From: Polyangiaceae bacterium
GTDB lineage: Bacteria > Myxococcota > Polyangia > Polyangiales > Polyangiaceae
DNA: 18,709 nt
Direction of reading: 5' to 3'
Assembly: GCA_025936205.1 (NCBI GenBank)
Contig: JAICTU010000137.1
Span: 1 to 18,709, forward strand
Positions 8,301 through 16,888 of this stretch are shown here, piece by piece; the stretch's first letter is position 1; each line of letters starts with the position of its first letter. The position numbers and the translations under genes are program-made. The notes beneath the pieces were generated by a model. That model did no database searches and had not been told where the DNA came from. It saw only the letters and a program-made list of their open reading frames with translations.

Positions 8301-11300
8301 ATCTTGCGCACGGCGTCGCGCGCGCCTTGCTCGCCCGGCGCGCTCTCCAGCACGTCACGGTAGGTCTGCAGCGCTTCATCGTATTCGCCGAGGCGATCGG
8401 ACAGCACCTGGGCGATGCGCGTACGCAGGTTGACCCGCTCCTGATCGTTTTCCGCGATGCTGACGCAGAAACGCAGGTTTTCCAGCAGCTCCGGCCACAT
8501 GTCGGCGGTCTGATACAAGCGGTTGACCCGCTGCAGCACGCCCTTGTCGCTGGGTTTGACCGCCAGCGCTTGATTGAACATGTCGATGGCGTTGACCGGA
8601 TCGTTCTGCTGCGACTCGTACAGGCTGCCCGCAGCGCAGAGCAGCTCGAACTTGAGCTCGACCTCATCCTCTTCCGCCAGCTCGACGCGCCGCTGATAGA
8701 GCTCGATCAGCCGCGGCACATCCTGGCGTTCCTGGTACAGCCCGATCAGGCTATCCAGAGTGAACGTGCTGTGCGGCTCGATCTCCGCCGCTCGCTCGTA
8801 CGCCTCGATCGCCAGGTCGGGCTGATCGAGCATGTCGCGGCGCGTCTCACCAATTTGGCGCCACAGGCGGGCGCGCTCTTCCGAGTCATCGACCAGCTCC
8901 GCCTTGACGCGCAGACCGCGCACCAACACGTCCCAGTCGCTGAGCATCGTGGCGAGCTGCTCCAGCTTCTCCAGCGCCTCCAGATTGGTCGTGTCTTCCT
9001 CGACCAGGCGCTCGTAGGCCGCGAGAGCGCGCCGCGGATCATTGCGCTTTTCGTCGTGAACGCGCGCCAGCGTGGCCAGCAGCTCTGCACGATTGTTGAG
9101 ATCGGCGCTCTCCAGGCGCTGCTGATAGACGGCGCACAGCTCATCCCAGGCCTCGGTCGCTTCGACCAGGCGCTCGTAGTCGTGCCGTACGTCGGGATCC
9201 TCGGCGTCCAGCTCGAAGGCCACGGCCAGACCGCGGCGCGCACGATCGAGATCCTCGCCCCGGCGCTCCCAGAGCTCTGCCGTCTCGCGCAGCACCGAGA
9301 CCTTTTCGCCGACATTGTCCGCGAGCGCGAAGCGGTCCTCGTTGATCTTGATCAACCGGCGCCAGTCATCGACGGCCTCGTACAGCGGCAACAAGATGCC
9401 GACGATGCGCTCGCGCGCCACGCCCTGTTTGCGCAGCTTCTCCAGCTCATCCAGCGCGCCCGCGTGCGTGGGCAGCGCCTGCACGATCTCTTCGAGCTGA
9501 TCGACGGCCGCCTCGGGATCGCCGAGCTCGTTGGCCCGTAGGCGCGCGAGTTGCAGCCGATACACCGAAGCTTCGCTGGGCGAAGAGGTCGCCTCGGCGC
9601 GCTTGAGGTACAGATCGCCGAGCTCTGGGAAGCGCTCGAGCTCCCGGTAGACTTCCGACAGCGCGTCCAGCGATACAGCGTCCGTGGGGTCGATCTCCAG
9701 TGCCGCGCGGTAGGCCTCGATGGCTGCCTCCGGTCGGGCCAGCGGTCCCCGATACAGCTCCGCGGACTGGTGGAGCAGCGTGAGTCGCTCAGCGTCCTCG
9801 TAGCGATTCTCGAGCGCGCTGTTGAACAGCGCGACACGATCCTCGTGCTTGCCCGCGCGCGCGAGCAGATCGTCCAGCTCGTCGAAGACTTGGCGATCGT
9901 CGGGATCGAACTCCAGCGCCCGGCGGTAGAACGACAAGCTTCGTTCCAGATCGCCGTGCTCGGCGAAGAGCTGACCGGCGCGCTGCGCGAGCTTGGCCGT
10001 GGAGGGTTCGTCCACGCTCACCCGCTCCAGCGCGGCGGCGTAGATCCGAGCCAGCTCGGCACCGCTGTCGGCAACGCGTGCCAGGCGTTCGAGCTCGCGG
10101 ACCGTGTCCTGATCGGTGACGTCCTCGTCCAGCAGCTTGGCGATGGTGGAGAGAGCGGCGCCGTAGTCCTCTTTTTGCTCCTCGTGCAGCTTCGCCAGCC
10201 GCGTGAGCAGCTCCCTGCGCTCGTCGGGGTCGGTGCTGTACTCCAGGCGCGAAGCCAGCGTCGCCATGACCCGATCGAAATTGCCGGAGGCCAGGTAGAG
10301 AGGCTCGAGCAGCGCCGCCGCATGCGCGCGATGCTCGGCGCGCTCGGCGTGCTCCATCAAGTGCTCCAGCTCGGCCACGGCCGCCGGGTTGTGGCGATCC
10401 GAGGTCAACGCCGCTTCCAGCGCTTCGAATGCGCGCGGTAGATCGTTGAGCTCCCGGGCGGCGACGCGCGCGATCTTGACGCGCAGCTCGGTATAGGAGC
10501 TGGGAGAGGCGTCCAGCTGGCGCTGGTACAGCTCGATCAGGTCCTCCCAGCGGCCCGCCTCGCCGTACAAGCCTTCCAGCGCTTCGGCGGCCTGCGGCTC
10601 CGGCTCGAACTCGACGATGCGCTCGAATGCCTGAGTGGCGCGCTCGCGGTCGCGCAGGCGATCCCGGAGCAACTCGGCATGCCGCAGCAGCAGCTTGCGC
10701 CGTTCGGTTTCGTCGGCGATGACCTCCGCACGGCGCTCCAGGATGCTGAGCAGGCTGGGCAGGTCGTTGGCTTCCTCGTAGATCGCCTCCAGCGCCCGCA
10801 TCGGGCCCTGCGCGTCCAGCCGCAGCTCCAGCGCCTTCTCGAAGTACTCGCGGGCGAGCTGGGAATCGTGCAGATGGTCGCGCGCCAGCTCGGCAATGCG
10901 CTGCGTGACGTCGAACTGCAGCTGCCCTTCAAAGATGTTCACGACGATCTCGCGCAGCAGCGCCACCTGCTCGGCGCGGCGCGAGGTCTGCTCGACGACG
11001 CGCTCCAGTCGGTCGAGCCAGCCGGTGAGATCGGCATGTCCCGCGCCTTCGCGCACGGCCCGCGTGACGTAGGCGAGCGTACGCTCTGGGTTGCTGAGCA
11101 CGTTCTCGGCGATGTCCGCCGACTTCTGCAGCAGCGCCAGCTTCTTGACAGGATCCTCGATGCTGTCTGTCTGGATCTCCAGCACGGTCAACAAGCGCTG
11201 GTGATCCCCCTCGGTCTCGAACACAGGCTCGAGTACCTCGGCCGCCTCCCGCTGTGTGAGAGCGTCCTTGGACTCGAGCAAGCGCTCCAGCGCGAGCCGG

Positions 11301-14300
11301 GCCGGGCGATACGAGAAATCGAGCTCCAGGGCTTCGCGATAGGCCTCCAGCGCGGCTTGCGGCAAAGCGAGCTCGTCGCGTCGCAAATCGCCGAGCGCGG
11401 TGAGCATGCGCAGCTTCTCGCTGGAGTCCGAGGTGGTCTCCAGGTGCGCCTCGTAGGTGTCGGCGAGATTCTCCCACTGTTGAGCACCGCGGTAGAGTCG
11501 CTCGAGCGCGCTCAACGCCTCGTCGGAGTCACCGAACTCGGAGCGGTACGCGCGCCAGACATCGATCGCGCCCGCGCTGTCCGCGAGCCGATCGGCGAGC
11601 ACGCTCGCCTGACGCCGCAACAGCGACTGCCGGTCTTCCGCCGAGGTGCGACCTTCGCGCCGGCGCTCGAGCACACCCACCAGGTCGCGCCAGTTTTCGG
11701 TCGCTTCGTACAGGCGATCCAGGGCCTCCAGCGCGGAGGGATCGTCTGGCAGCTCTTCCAGCCGGCGCTGGAAGGCTTGAATCGCTCCCGGCAGATCACG
11801 CAGCTGCTTCTCGGAGAGCTCTCCCAACCGCCCGAGCAGTGCAGTGCGAGTTTCAGGGCTGCTCTCCAGGTGGATTTCGACGCGCAGGATCTCCGCCAGC
11901 TCCACGTGCTGAGCGTTGGCGTCGTAGAGGCGCTCCAGAGCCCGAGCCGCGGGGAGCGTCAGGGCAGCATCTTCCGGATCGAGCTCGAGCACGCGGCGGT
12001 AGAGCCCTTCGGCGCGCCGCACATCCGCCAGGTGCTCGTGGTACACGCCGGCGGCCAGCATCAGGATCTCGCCGCGCAGGCTCAGCGCCTCGGCAGACTG
12101 TGCTGCTTCTTCCAGCACCGCGGCCACGCGCGCATATTCGCCGCGGCGCAGGCCGATCTCCACCAGGCGTTCGCGCGCCGCCACGTCCAGTGGATCCTGC
12201 GGCACATAGCGGGCGTACGCCTCCAGGGCTCCCACATCGTCGTGGAGCCGCTCGTCTTTCAAGCCGGCGATGCGCCGCAACAGCTCGCGGCGTACGTCGG
12301 CGTCGTCGCCACCGGGCTGCGAGGTGTCCCCGCGCTCGATGTCTGCGGCGCTCGCCTCCCAGCGTACCTCCAGCACCGAGACCAGCTCCCGCACCTCATC
12401 GCGGCCCTCATACACAGGTTCCAGCGCGCGCGCGGCGCGCACCCGGAAGCTGCCGATCGAGAGGATGCGCTCGGCCAGTTCGCGTGCGGCGTAGTCGTTG
12501 GGCCGCTCGGCGAGCACGCGTTCCACGTGCTCGATGGCCTTGCTCGGTTCGTGCAACTGATCCAGCTGCACGCGCGCCAGCCGTAGCTCGGTATCCAGAG
12601 CCTCGTCGCCCGTCATGTCGGCGAGCCGACGCTCCATGAGCTCGGCCCAGGCCGGATAGCGATCGGCGCGCTGATACAGCCGATCGAGAGCGCGCATGCT
12701 CGCGTCGTGCGCCGGCGTGATCGCCAGGATGCGCTCGTAGTAGCCGATCGCGCGATTGTCGTCCTCGATGATCTCTTCGCAGACCAGCGCCACTTCGGTG
12801 AGCAGGTCCACGCGCGTCGTCGGGTCCTCGATCACCCGCGTGGTGCGGTCGTACAGGTCCTCCAGCTCTCCCCAGCGCTCGGCGCTGGTCAGGATCTGCT
12901 TGAGCCGTGCGAATGCATCCTGGTTCGCAGTGTCCTTGAGCAGCAAGCGCTCCAGATACGGAGCTGCGCCCATGGGGTCACCCAGCGTATCTTCGTGCAG
13001 CCGTGCGGCGCGGTCGGAGAGCTCGATCTCGATGTCCTCGGACAGCTCCGTGCGCAGCGTGTCGCGCAGCGCATGGGCCAGCTCCGTGACGCGACCGCTG
13101 GCGGTTGCCAGCTGTTCGGCGCGATCCCACAGCGCGAGATCCTCTCTGAACTCGCGCAGCGCCTTCAGCAGCACGTCGAAGGCCGCGCCGTGCGATTCGA
13201 GCTTCTTCTCGTGCACGCTGGCCAGGCGCAGCAGCATCTCCCGGCGCTCTTTCGGATCGTTCACGCCCAGCAGAGCCGCCTCCAGCGACTCAGCCTCGCG
13301 ACGTGCGTCATTGCTCTGCGCGTAGCTCTCGGCGAGCACGCCGGCGGCGCGCCGGCGTGTCTCCGGCACGTCAACCAGGCGCCGCAGCACCGCGATCGCC
13401 CGGGTGTCCCCGGGCGCGAACTTCAGTGTGCGCGCAGCAGCATCGAGAGCTGCTTCGGGGCGATTCAGATCGTCCAGGTACAGCTCGCTCAGCTGCACTT
13501 CGAGATCGGCGCGCGCGGCGCCCTCCACGTGCACGCTCTGCTCCTCGATGGCTGCCGCTGCCTCTTCGGGCTTCTGCAGCGACAGGAGCAGCTGCGGCAA
13601 GGCGCGCACGGCCGAGAGCCGGCCCGGCTCGACCTGCAAGATCCGGCGATAGAGATCTGCCGCGCGATCCTTCGAATCGAACTCGGTCTGCTCCAGGTTC
13701 GCCCAGTCGCTGAGCATGCTGATCCGGGCTTCCCCGTCGGCGACCTGGTTCAGCTTGATCTCGAACAGTTCACGCAGCTCGTCGCGCTTGCCCTCGCGCC
13801 GCAGCAGGCGCTCCAAGACCTCGGCGGCCTCTGTGTCGCTCGGGTCCCGGTTCAGGATGCCGCGCAGCAACACTGCCGCAGAATCTGAACGATTGAGCTG
13901 CTCGTCGTAGACCTGAGCCAGCTTCATCTCCAGGCGGCGCACACTGCCCGCGAGCTGGCTCTGCGCTTCCGCGATTGCGGCGGCTTCGCGCTCTTCCTCG
14001 GCCTTGCGCTGCTGCTTCTGGCGGCGCCCGCCCTTCTTCTTCTTTGGCTTGTCGGGGTCGGCCTCGGCGCTGGGTTCCTCTTCCAGGTTGCTTTGCAGCA
14101 GCACCAGCTGGGCGCTGACGGCCTCCACAAAGGGCCCGTAGTCGCGCGCGGCGCGGCTGGCGTCATCCAGCTGCGCCAGCGTCTCGGCGCGCTCGGGAGC
14201 CAGCTCGAAGGCGAAGCGCGCATAACCAAGCGCGCGCGCGCGATCGACCAGCCGGGTGCCGGTGAGCTGGATCAGCTTCTCCAGCAGCGCCCGCTTGGCG

Positions 14301-16735
14301 TCCGCGTCGGGCTCGGCAGCGAGGCACAGCTCATACAGCGCGGGCAGTCGCGCCCACTTCTCCTCTTTTTCGTAGATCGGGATCAGCGCTTTGGCCGCGC
14401 GCAGATCACTGGGATCGGCCGCGAGGATGCGCTCGTAGCAACGGAAGGCGCGCTCGGGCTGCGACAGCTTCTGATCGTAGACGCGCGCGGCCCGGTAGCT
14501 GAGATCTACCTTGAGCTTCGCGTCTTCGACGCGATCCGCCGCGCTGCTCAGGACCTCCGCCAGCCCTTCCCAGTCGTGCTGCGAAGCATACAGCTTCTCC
14601 AGCCCGTCATAGTCGCCGGCTTCGAGGTAGCCGTCGCGCAGCACGCGCAACGCGCGGGCGTGGCCCGGAGAGAGCTCCAACACGCGCAGGAACGTGCGCG
14701 CGGCCGCCTGTGCGTCGTGCAAATGCTCCGAGTAGACCGCGCCGAGCTTCTGCAGCACCGTCATCTTGGCCTGCGCGCCGTCGGTTTGCTCCGCGCGCCG
14801 CTCCAGCGCCTCGGCCAGGGTGGCCCAGTCCTTGCTGCGTTCGGCCTGCTTCTCCAGCGCCGCCAGCGCTGCGGAGTTCTGCGGATCGCCCTCCAGGATC
14901 TTGCGGTAGATGCCGGTCGCGTCGTCACCACGGCCCAAGCGCTCCGATGCCAGGCGAGCCATCTCCTGCAACAGCTCGTGGCGTTCAGCGCCCGTCGTAT
15001 GCGGCAGCTCTGCTTCGTACAGCTTGTACAAGGCCGGCCATGCACGGCGCTTCTTGTAGAGCTCCTTCAGGCGATCGCTGGCCTCTCGGTCACCCGGAGA
15101 GACCTCGAGCAGCGCTTCGAACGCCTGCGTCGCGTTCTGCACATTCGAGAACTGATCCAGCCAGCGCCTCCCGGCGGCGCGCATGAGCTCGATCTTCTCG
15201 GCGTTGTCGTGCGTGAGCGTGGCCAGCCGTTGCTGGCTGGTCAACAGGTCACGCCAGCGCCCGAGCTTTTCGTACAGACCGACCAGCTCGCGCGCCACCT
15301 CGACGTCCTTGGGGTCGAGCTGAGAGATCTGGTTGAGCACGCTCACCAGAGCGGTGTCGCTGGCCAGCTCGGCGCGGTACAGCTCGGCCACCTCACGCAG
15401 CACCGACAGGCGCTCTTCCGTCTGATCCGCGGGCAACCCCTCGAGCCGCTGCCGCAACAGCTCGACCAGCGCGGTGAAGTTTTGCGTCTTGCGATAGAGC
15501 TGGCGCAGCGCGATCGTCGCTTGCTCGTTCGAGGGATCCTGCCGCAGCAGGTTCTTGTACTGCTCGACGGCCTTCTGCGCGTCCTTGTGACCCGCCGCGA
15601 GATGCGCGATCTCGGCAGTGATGGCCTGCTTGTCCTTACCGCTGGGCAGCACGCGCTGCGCGGCGCTCAAGATGTTGAGCAGCTGGGGAGCCGCCTCTTC
15701 CGAGGCGTAATAGAAGCGATAGAACTCGAGCATGCCGGCGTTGGCCGGATCCAGCTTGCGGATGCGGGCAAACCAGGGCTCGGCGCTCGCCGCTTCTTGC
15801 CGCTTCTTCCAGAGCAGCATGCCCACTTGCAGGATGTCTCCCACGCGATCGCGTCCGCTCGGATCGCCCACGGCCAGGCTGGCCTCGTAGATGTCGACGA
15901 GGTCGTCCCAGCGCTCCTCGCGCGTGTAGTGCTCGGCGAGGAAGGCAAGCGCCTCTGGATGGTTCGGTACCAGCTCCAGAATCTTGCGGTAGAAGCGCGC
16001 GGCGCGCGCGTCGTCTTGCAGGCGGTGCCGTGCGACGCGCGCCGCACGCACGCCCGCGGCCACGCGCGTGGCGGTGCTCTCCGCGCCGTCGAGCAGCACC
16101 TCCAGCACCTCGGCGACGGCCGGGTAGTTCCCTTCACGCCGCTGGAGCAGCTCCAGCATCTCGGCGGCCCGCTCGTTGTGCGGGTCGAGCTTTAGAGCGC
16201 GCGCCAGCCGATCGAGCACGCGGTGCCGATCCACCTGATCCGCGGCAAAGCGCAGCTCGACCTCGGCCGCGCGCATCGACATCGAAGAGCGATACACGTC
16301 GTCTGCGGCCTTGTCGGCTTCGGCCTGGTACGTCTCGACCAATTGCTGCCAGCTGTTGCGCTTGCCGCGGCTCTCCTCCAGGGCCACGGCCGCGTCGCGG
16401 TCCCGGGGATCCAGCTCCAGGATGCGCTCGAACAGGCGGCAGGCGCGGCCCTCATCGAGCAGGTTGTCACGCAGCACCTTGGCTTCCAGCCGCAAGCGCT
16501 CGAGCTCGCGCTCCGATCCCGAGGACAGCCGCACCTCGGTCGACAGCAGGCGCGCTACCGCGTCCCACTCCCGGCGCTTGAGGTGCTCCTGGCGCGCCGC
16601 CGACAGCAGGCGCAGTGACTCATCCAGGTCCCCGTTCTCGAGCGTGACGGCCTCATCCAGCGTCTGCCAAGCCTTCGGCTCTTCTGGATCGCTCTGGAGT
16701 TGGCCTAGCGCGGTACGGATCGTCTGCAGCTGCAT
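5369..16735 (-). CDS. Giant tetratricopeptide repeat protein (3788 aa)
   Basis: One uninterrupted 11.4-kb frame encoding a solenoid of helical hairpins. By eye I count about 49 copies of a module of roughly 73-77 residues, equal to two TPR-like units. Each has an L-Y, five residues, then W-x-x-L in one hairpin, and an A-x-x-x-[YF]-x-x-[IVA]-L-E-L-D-P end in the other. Clear module ends include ILELDPRDRDAA, ILEGDPQNSAAL, VLELDPEDAALT, ALEFDPDDRQVF and LIEEDPSDARAA; some, such as the one ending SEFGDSDEAL, are degenerate. A Lys/Glu-rich linker interrupts the array at about residues 884-926. I see no signal peptide, membrane segment or enzymatic domain, and few cysteines, so it is predicted to be a cytoplasmic protein-binding scaffold. 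The ATG is fixed by an in-frame TGA two codons upstream; GAGG sits unusually close to it. A TPR lipoprotein gene lies 153 bases upstream and an aminotransferase 3 bases downstream on the same strand. The binding partner is unknown. Confidence 0.93.
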   Translation of the reverse strand: MQLQTIRTALGQLQSDPEEPKAWQTLDEAVTLENGDLDESLRLLSAARQEHLKRREWDAVARLLSTEVRLSSGSERELERLRLEAKVLRDNLLDEGRACRLFERILELDPRDRDAAVALEESRGKRNSWQQLVETYQAEADKAADDVYRSSMSMRAAEVELRFAADQVDRHRVLDRLARALKLDPHNERAAEMLELLQRREGNYPAVAEVLEVLLDGAESTATRVAAGVRAARVARHRLQDDARAARFYRKILELVPNHPEALAFLAEHYTREERWDDLVDIYEASLAVGDPSGRDRVGDILQVGMLLWKKRQEAASAEPWFARIRKLDPANAGMLEFYRFYYASEEAAPQLLNILSAAQRVLPSGKDKQAITAEIAHLAAGHKDAQKAVEQYKNLLRQDPSNEQATIALRQLYRKTQNFTALVELLRQRLEGLPADQTEERLSVLREVAELYRAELASDTALVSVLNQISQLDPKDVEVARELVGLYEKLGRWRDLLTSQQRLATLTHDNAEKIELMRAAGRRWLDQFSNVQNATQAFEALLEVSPGDREASDRLKELYKKRRAWPALYKLYEAELPHTTGAERHELLQEMARLASERLGRGDDATGIYRKILEGDPQNSAALAALEKQAERSKDWATLAEALERRAEQTDGAQAKMTVLQKLGAVYSEHLHDAQAAARTFLRVLELSPGHARALRVLRDGYLEAGDYDGLEKLYASQHDWEGLAEVLSSAADRVEDAKLKVDLSYRAARVYDQKLSQPERAFRCYERILAADPSDLRAAKALIPIYEKEEKWARLPALYELCLAAEPDADAKRALLEKLIQLTGTRLVDRARALGYARFAFELAPERAETLAQLDDASRAARDYGPFVEAVSAQLVLLQSNLEEEPSAEADPDKPKKKKGGRRQKQQRKAEEEREAAAIAEAQSQLAGSVRRLEMKLAQVYDEQLNRSDSAAVLLRGILNRDPSDTEAAEVLERLLRREGKRDELRELFEIKLNQVADGEARISMLSDWANLEQTEFDSKDRAADLYRRILQVEPGRLSAVRALPQLLLSLQKPEEAAAAIEEQSVHVEGAARADLEVQLSELYLDDLNRPEAALDAAARTLKFAPGDTRAIAVLRRLVDVPETRRRAAGVLAESYAQSNDARREAESLEAALLGVNDPKERREMLLRLASVHEKKLESHGAAFDVLLKALREFREDLALWDRAEQLATASGRVTELAHALRDTLRTELSEDIEIELSDRAARLHEDTLGDPMGAAPYLERLLLKDTANQDAFARLKQILTSAERWGELEDLYDRTTRVIEDPTTRVDLLTEVALVCEEIIEDDNRAIGYYERILAITPAHDASMRALDRLYQRADRYPAWAELMERRLADMTGDEALDTELRLARVQLDQLHEPSKAIEHVERVLAERPNDYAARELAERILSIGSFRVRAARALEPVYEGRDEVRELVSVLEVRWEASAADIERGDTSQPGGDDADVRRELLRRIAGLKDERLHDDVGALEAYARYVPQDPLDVAARERLVEIGLRRGEYARVAAVLEEAAQSAEALSLRGEILMLAAGVYHEHLADVRRAEGLYRRVLELDPEDAALTLPAARALERLYDANAQHVELAEILRVEIHLESSPETRTALLGRLGELSEKQLRDLPGAIQAFQRRLEELPDDPSALEALDRLYEATENWRDLVGVLERRREGRTSAEDRQSLLRRQASVLADRLADSAGAIDVWRAYRSEFGDSDEALSALERLYRGAQQWENLADTYEAHLETTSDSSEKLRMLTALGDLRRDELALPQAALEAYREALELDFSYRPARLALERLLESKDALTQREAAEVLEPVFETEGDHQRLLTVLEIQTDSIEDPVKKLALLQKSADIAENVLSNPERTLAYVTRAVREGAGHADLTGWLDRLERVVEQTSRRAEQVALLREIVVNIFEGQLQFDVTQRIAELARDHLHDSQLAREYFEKALELRLDAQGPMRALEAIYEEANDLPSLLSILERRAEVIADETERRKLLLRHAELLRDRLRDRERATQAFERIVEFEPEPQAAEALEGLYGEAGRWEDLIELYQRQLDASPSSYTELRVKIARVAARELNDLPRAFEALEAALTSDRHNPAAVAELEHLMEHAERAEHRAHAAALLEPLYLASGNFDRVMATLASRLEYSTDPDERRELLTRLAKLHEEQKEDYGAALSTIAKLLDEDVTDQDTVRELERLARVADSGAELARIYAAALERVSVDEPSTAKLAQRAGQLFAEHGDLERSLSFYRRALEFDPDDRQVFDELDDLLARAGKHEDRVALFNSALENRYEDAERLTLLHQSAELYRGPLARPEAAIEAYRAALEIDPTDAVSLDALSEVYRELERFPELGDLYLKRAEATSSPSEASVYRLQLARLRANELGDPEAAVDQLEEIVQALPTHAGALDELEKLRKQGVARERIVGILLPLYEAVDDWRRLIKINEDRFALADNVGEKVSVLRETAELWERRGEDLDRARRGLAVAFELDAEDPDVRHDYERLVEATEAWDELCAVYQQRLESADLNNRAELLATLARVHDEKRNDPRRALAAYERLVEEDTTNLEALEKLEQLATMLSDWDVLVRGLRVKAELVDDSEERARLWRQIGETRRDMLDQPDLAIEAYERAAEIEPHSTFTLDSLIGLYQERQDVPRLIELYQRRVELAEEDEVELKFELLCAAGSLYESQQNDPVNAIDMFNQALAVKPSDKGVLQRVNRLYQTADMWPELLENLRFCVSIAENDQERVNLRTRIAQVLSDRLGEYDEALQTYRDVLESAPGEQGARDAVRKIGEDHAEFRELAASILVPALDALERHDELVQALEMRLSAQTDPHERAQTLRQMASVLEEKLHNPAVAQAALLRALGDQPDSTELHAEIERLARISGGFKEYAKALSERAQATFDADLARLLYSALGRISENELNDPSGAVQAYEEAIRQAGDQPELLSALDNLYGKLGNYDSLVEILERRASVADTEYEQAEICYRMAKIQLEQFHDSSRCLLSLRRALEYSPGHEGAIRELEVLLDDSEFFEEVAEVLESVYRTLNDTSKLAALFERRIGLAATPEERLEARRTLARVLEDEVGDTAAAQRILQQGVLEDPGNLSVLEELARLAGITGEWTAAAETLEEALYKVVSSEPATAKEIALTLASWRRERLHDTAGAERALGVALECSPESDEILEQLEELQAAPGREQALIETLRRRGKLATGEQREELFRRAKLLADGLRLPGLAENVLRDLLRLDESNDWALSSLAESLEEAQQYPEALALLERRIQLGSANDPRELRHRAAVLARERLGDPAKASQLYLELIEEDPSDARAADALRVLLVRTERWNDLAKLLESLVDVAQSAEDRLALRLELAQLYMDRFDQSDLAIEQLRAVLEEEPGHADAVLALGRLYEKNGRDQDLAELLSQQVDAAQGRGDVSAATKLLVRLGSVYETKLGEPERAIDTFRRVLDLDSRHRPSIEALARLYRQADRLEDAAEVLERVLEMSEPSELVRRAEELAELYTKLDQGDNACRALERVLDAGQATPELLSRLEGLYESQENWSRLAELLVREVDGVSSAEEKAKLLSRAAGLYAERLDETRTAASLLQRASELRPEDRGLLLQLCDVLNASGRSREAAETLQRIVDSYSGRRSKELGEIHRRLAAAYRAQGSNSDALRELDQAFRIEPGNVGVLKELGELAFELDDMKKAQQMYRALLLQRLDGESPISKAEVFCALGRVHEKLGERPKARQMLERALQTDANLAEAKRLLAELAE
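5400..16400 (-). repeat. Array of ~49 degenerate double-TPR modules (~225 bp period)
   Basis: The coding sequence repeats with a period of about 220-230 bases, measured by eye between successive L-x-D-P module ends (75 and 73 residues in two intervals counted). Copies are diverged in DNA, with no near-identical neighbours noticed, so this is an old expansion held by protein structure rather than a fresh tandem duplication. Confidence 0.8.
13960..14085 (-). other. Charged linker breaking the TPR array
   Basis: Codes for about 42 residues with an acidic start (LEEEPSAEADPD), a basic core (KPKKKKGGRRQKQQRK) and an acidic/alanine-rich helix (AEEEREAAAIAEAQ). It does not follow the TPR pattern, which resumes immediately afterwards. 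It splits the protein into about 11 modules before and about 38 after. It could be a hinge, a nucleic-acid or membrane contact, or a protease-sensitive joint. Confidence 0.75.
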
Positions 16736-16888
16736 TCCTCACTCGTGGTCTAGCGGCCATGTCCCTCGGGACGGCCGGGGCTCGGAGACTACGCCGCGTG
16801 CGTGGCCCTTACAAGCTCGGAGGAATCTGCAGCGCGAGGACTCGGTCTACCTCCTGCCACCTGCAACAGGCGCCTGCGACGTGTCACC

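Noticed and set aside
14093..16195. Plus-strand open frame of 700 codons antisense to the giant TPR gene
   Set aside because: The TPR gene's GC-rich third positions leave the opposite frame free of stops. The product has no recognisable domain and mirrors the TPR periodicity. Similar long antisense frames at 8048-9541, 10679-12586 and 12707-13888 are rejected for the same reason.
5400..16400. Regular ~225-base periodicity considered as CRISPR or satellite DNA
   Set aside because: The repeats are diverged in DNA and explained by TPR protein modules in one reading frame. There are no identical repeats with unique spacers.
16736..16888. Promoter for the giant TPR gene in the 153-base gap
   Set aside because: A TTGTAA-like box with a loosely placed -10 candidate can be picked out, but the match is too weak in GC-rich DNA to call.
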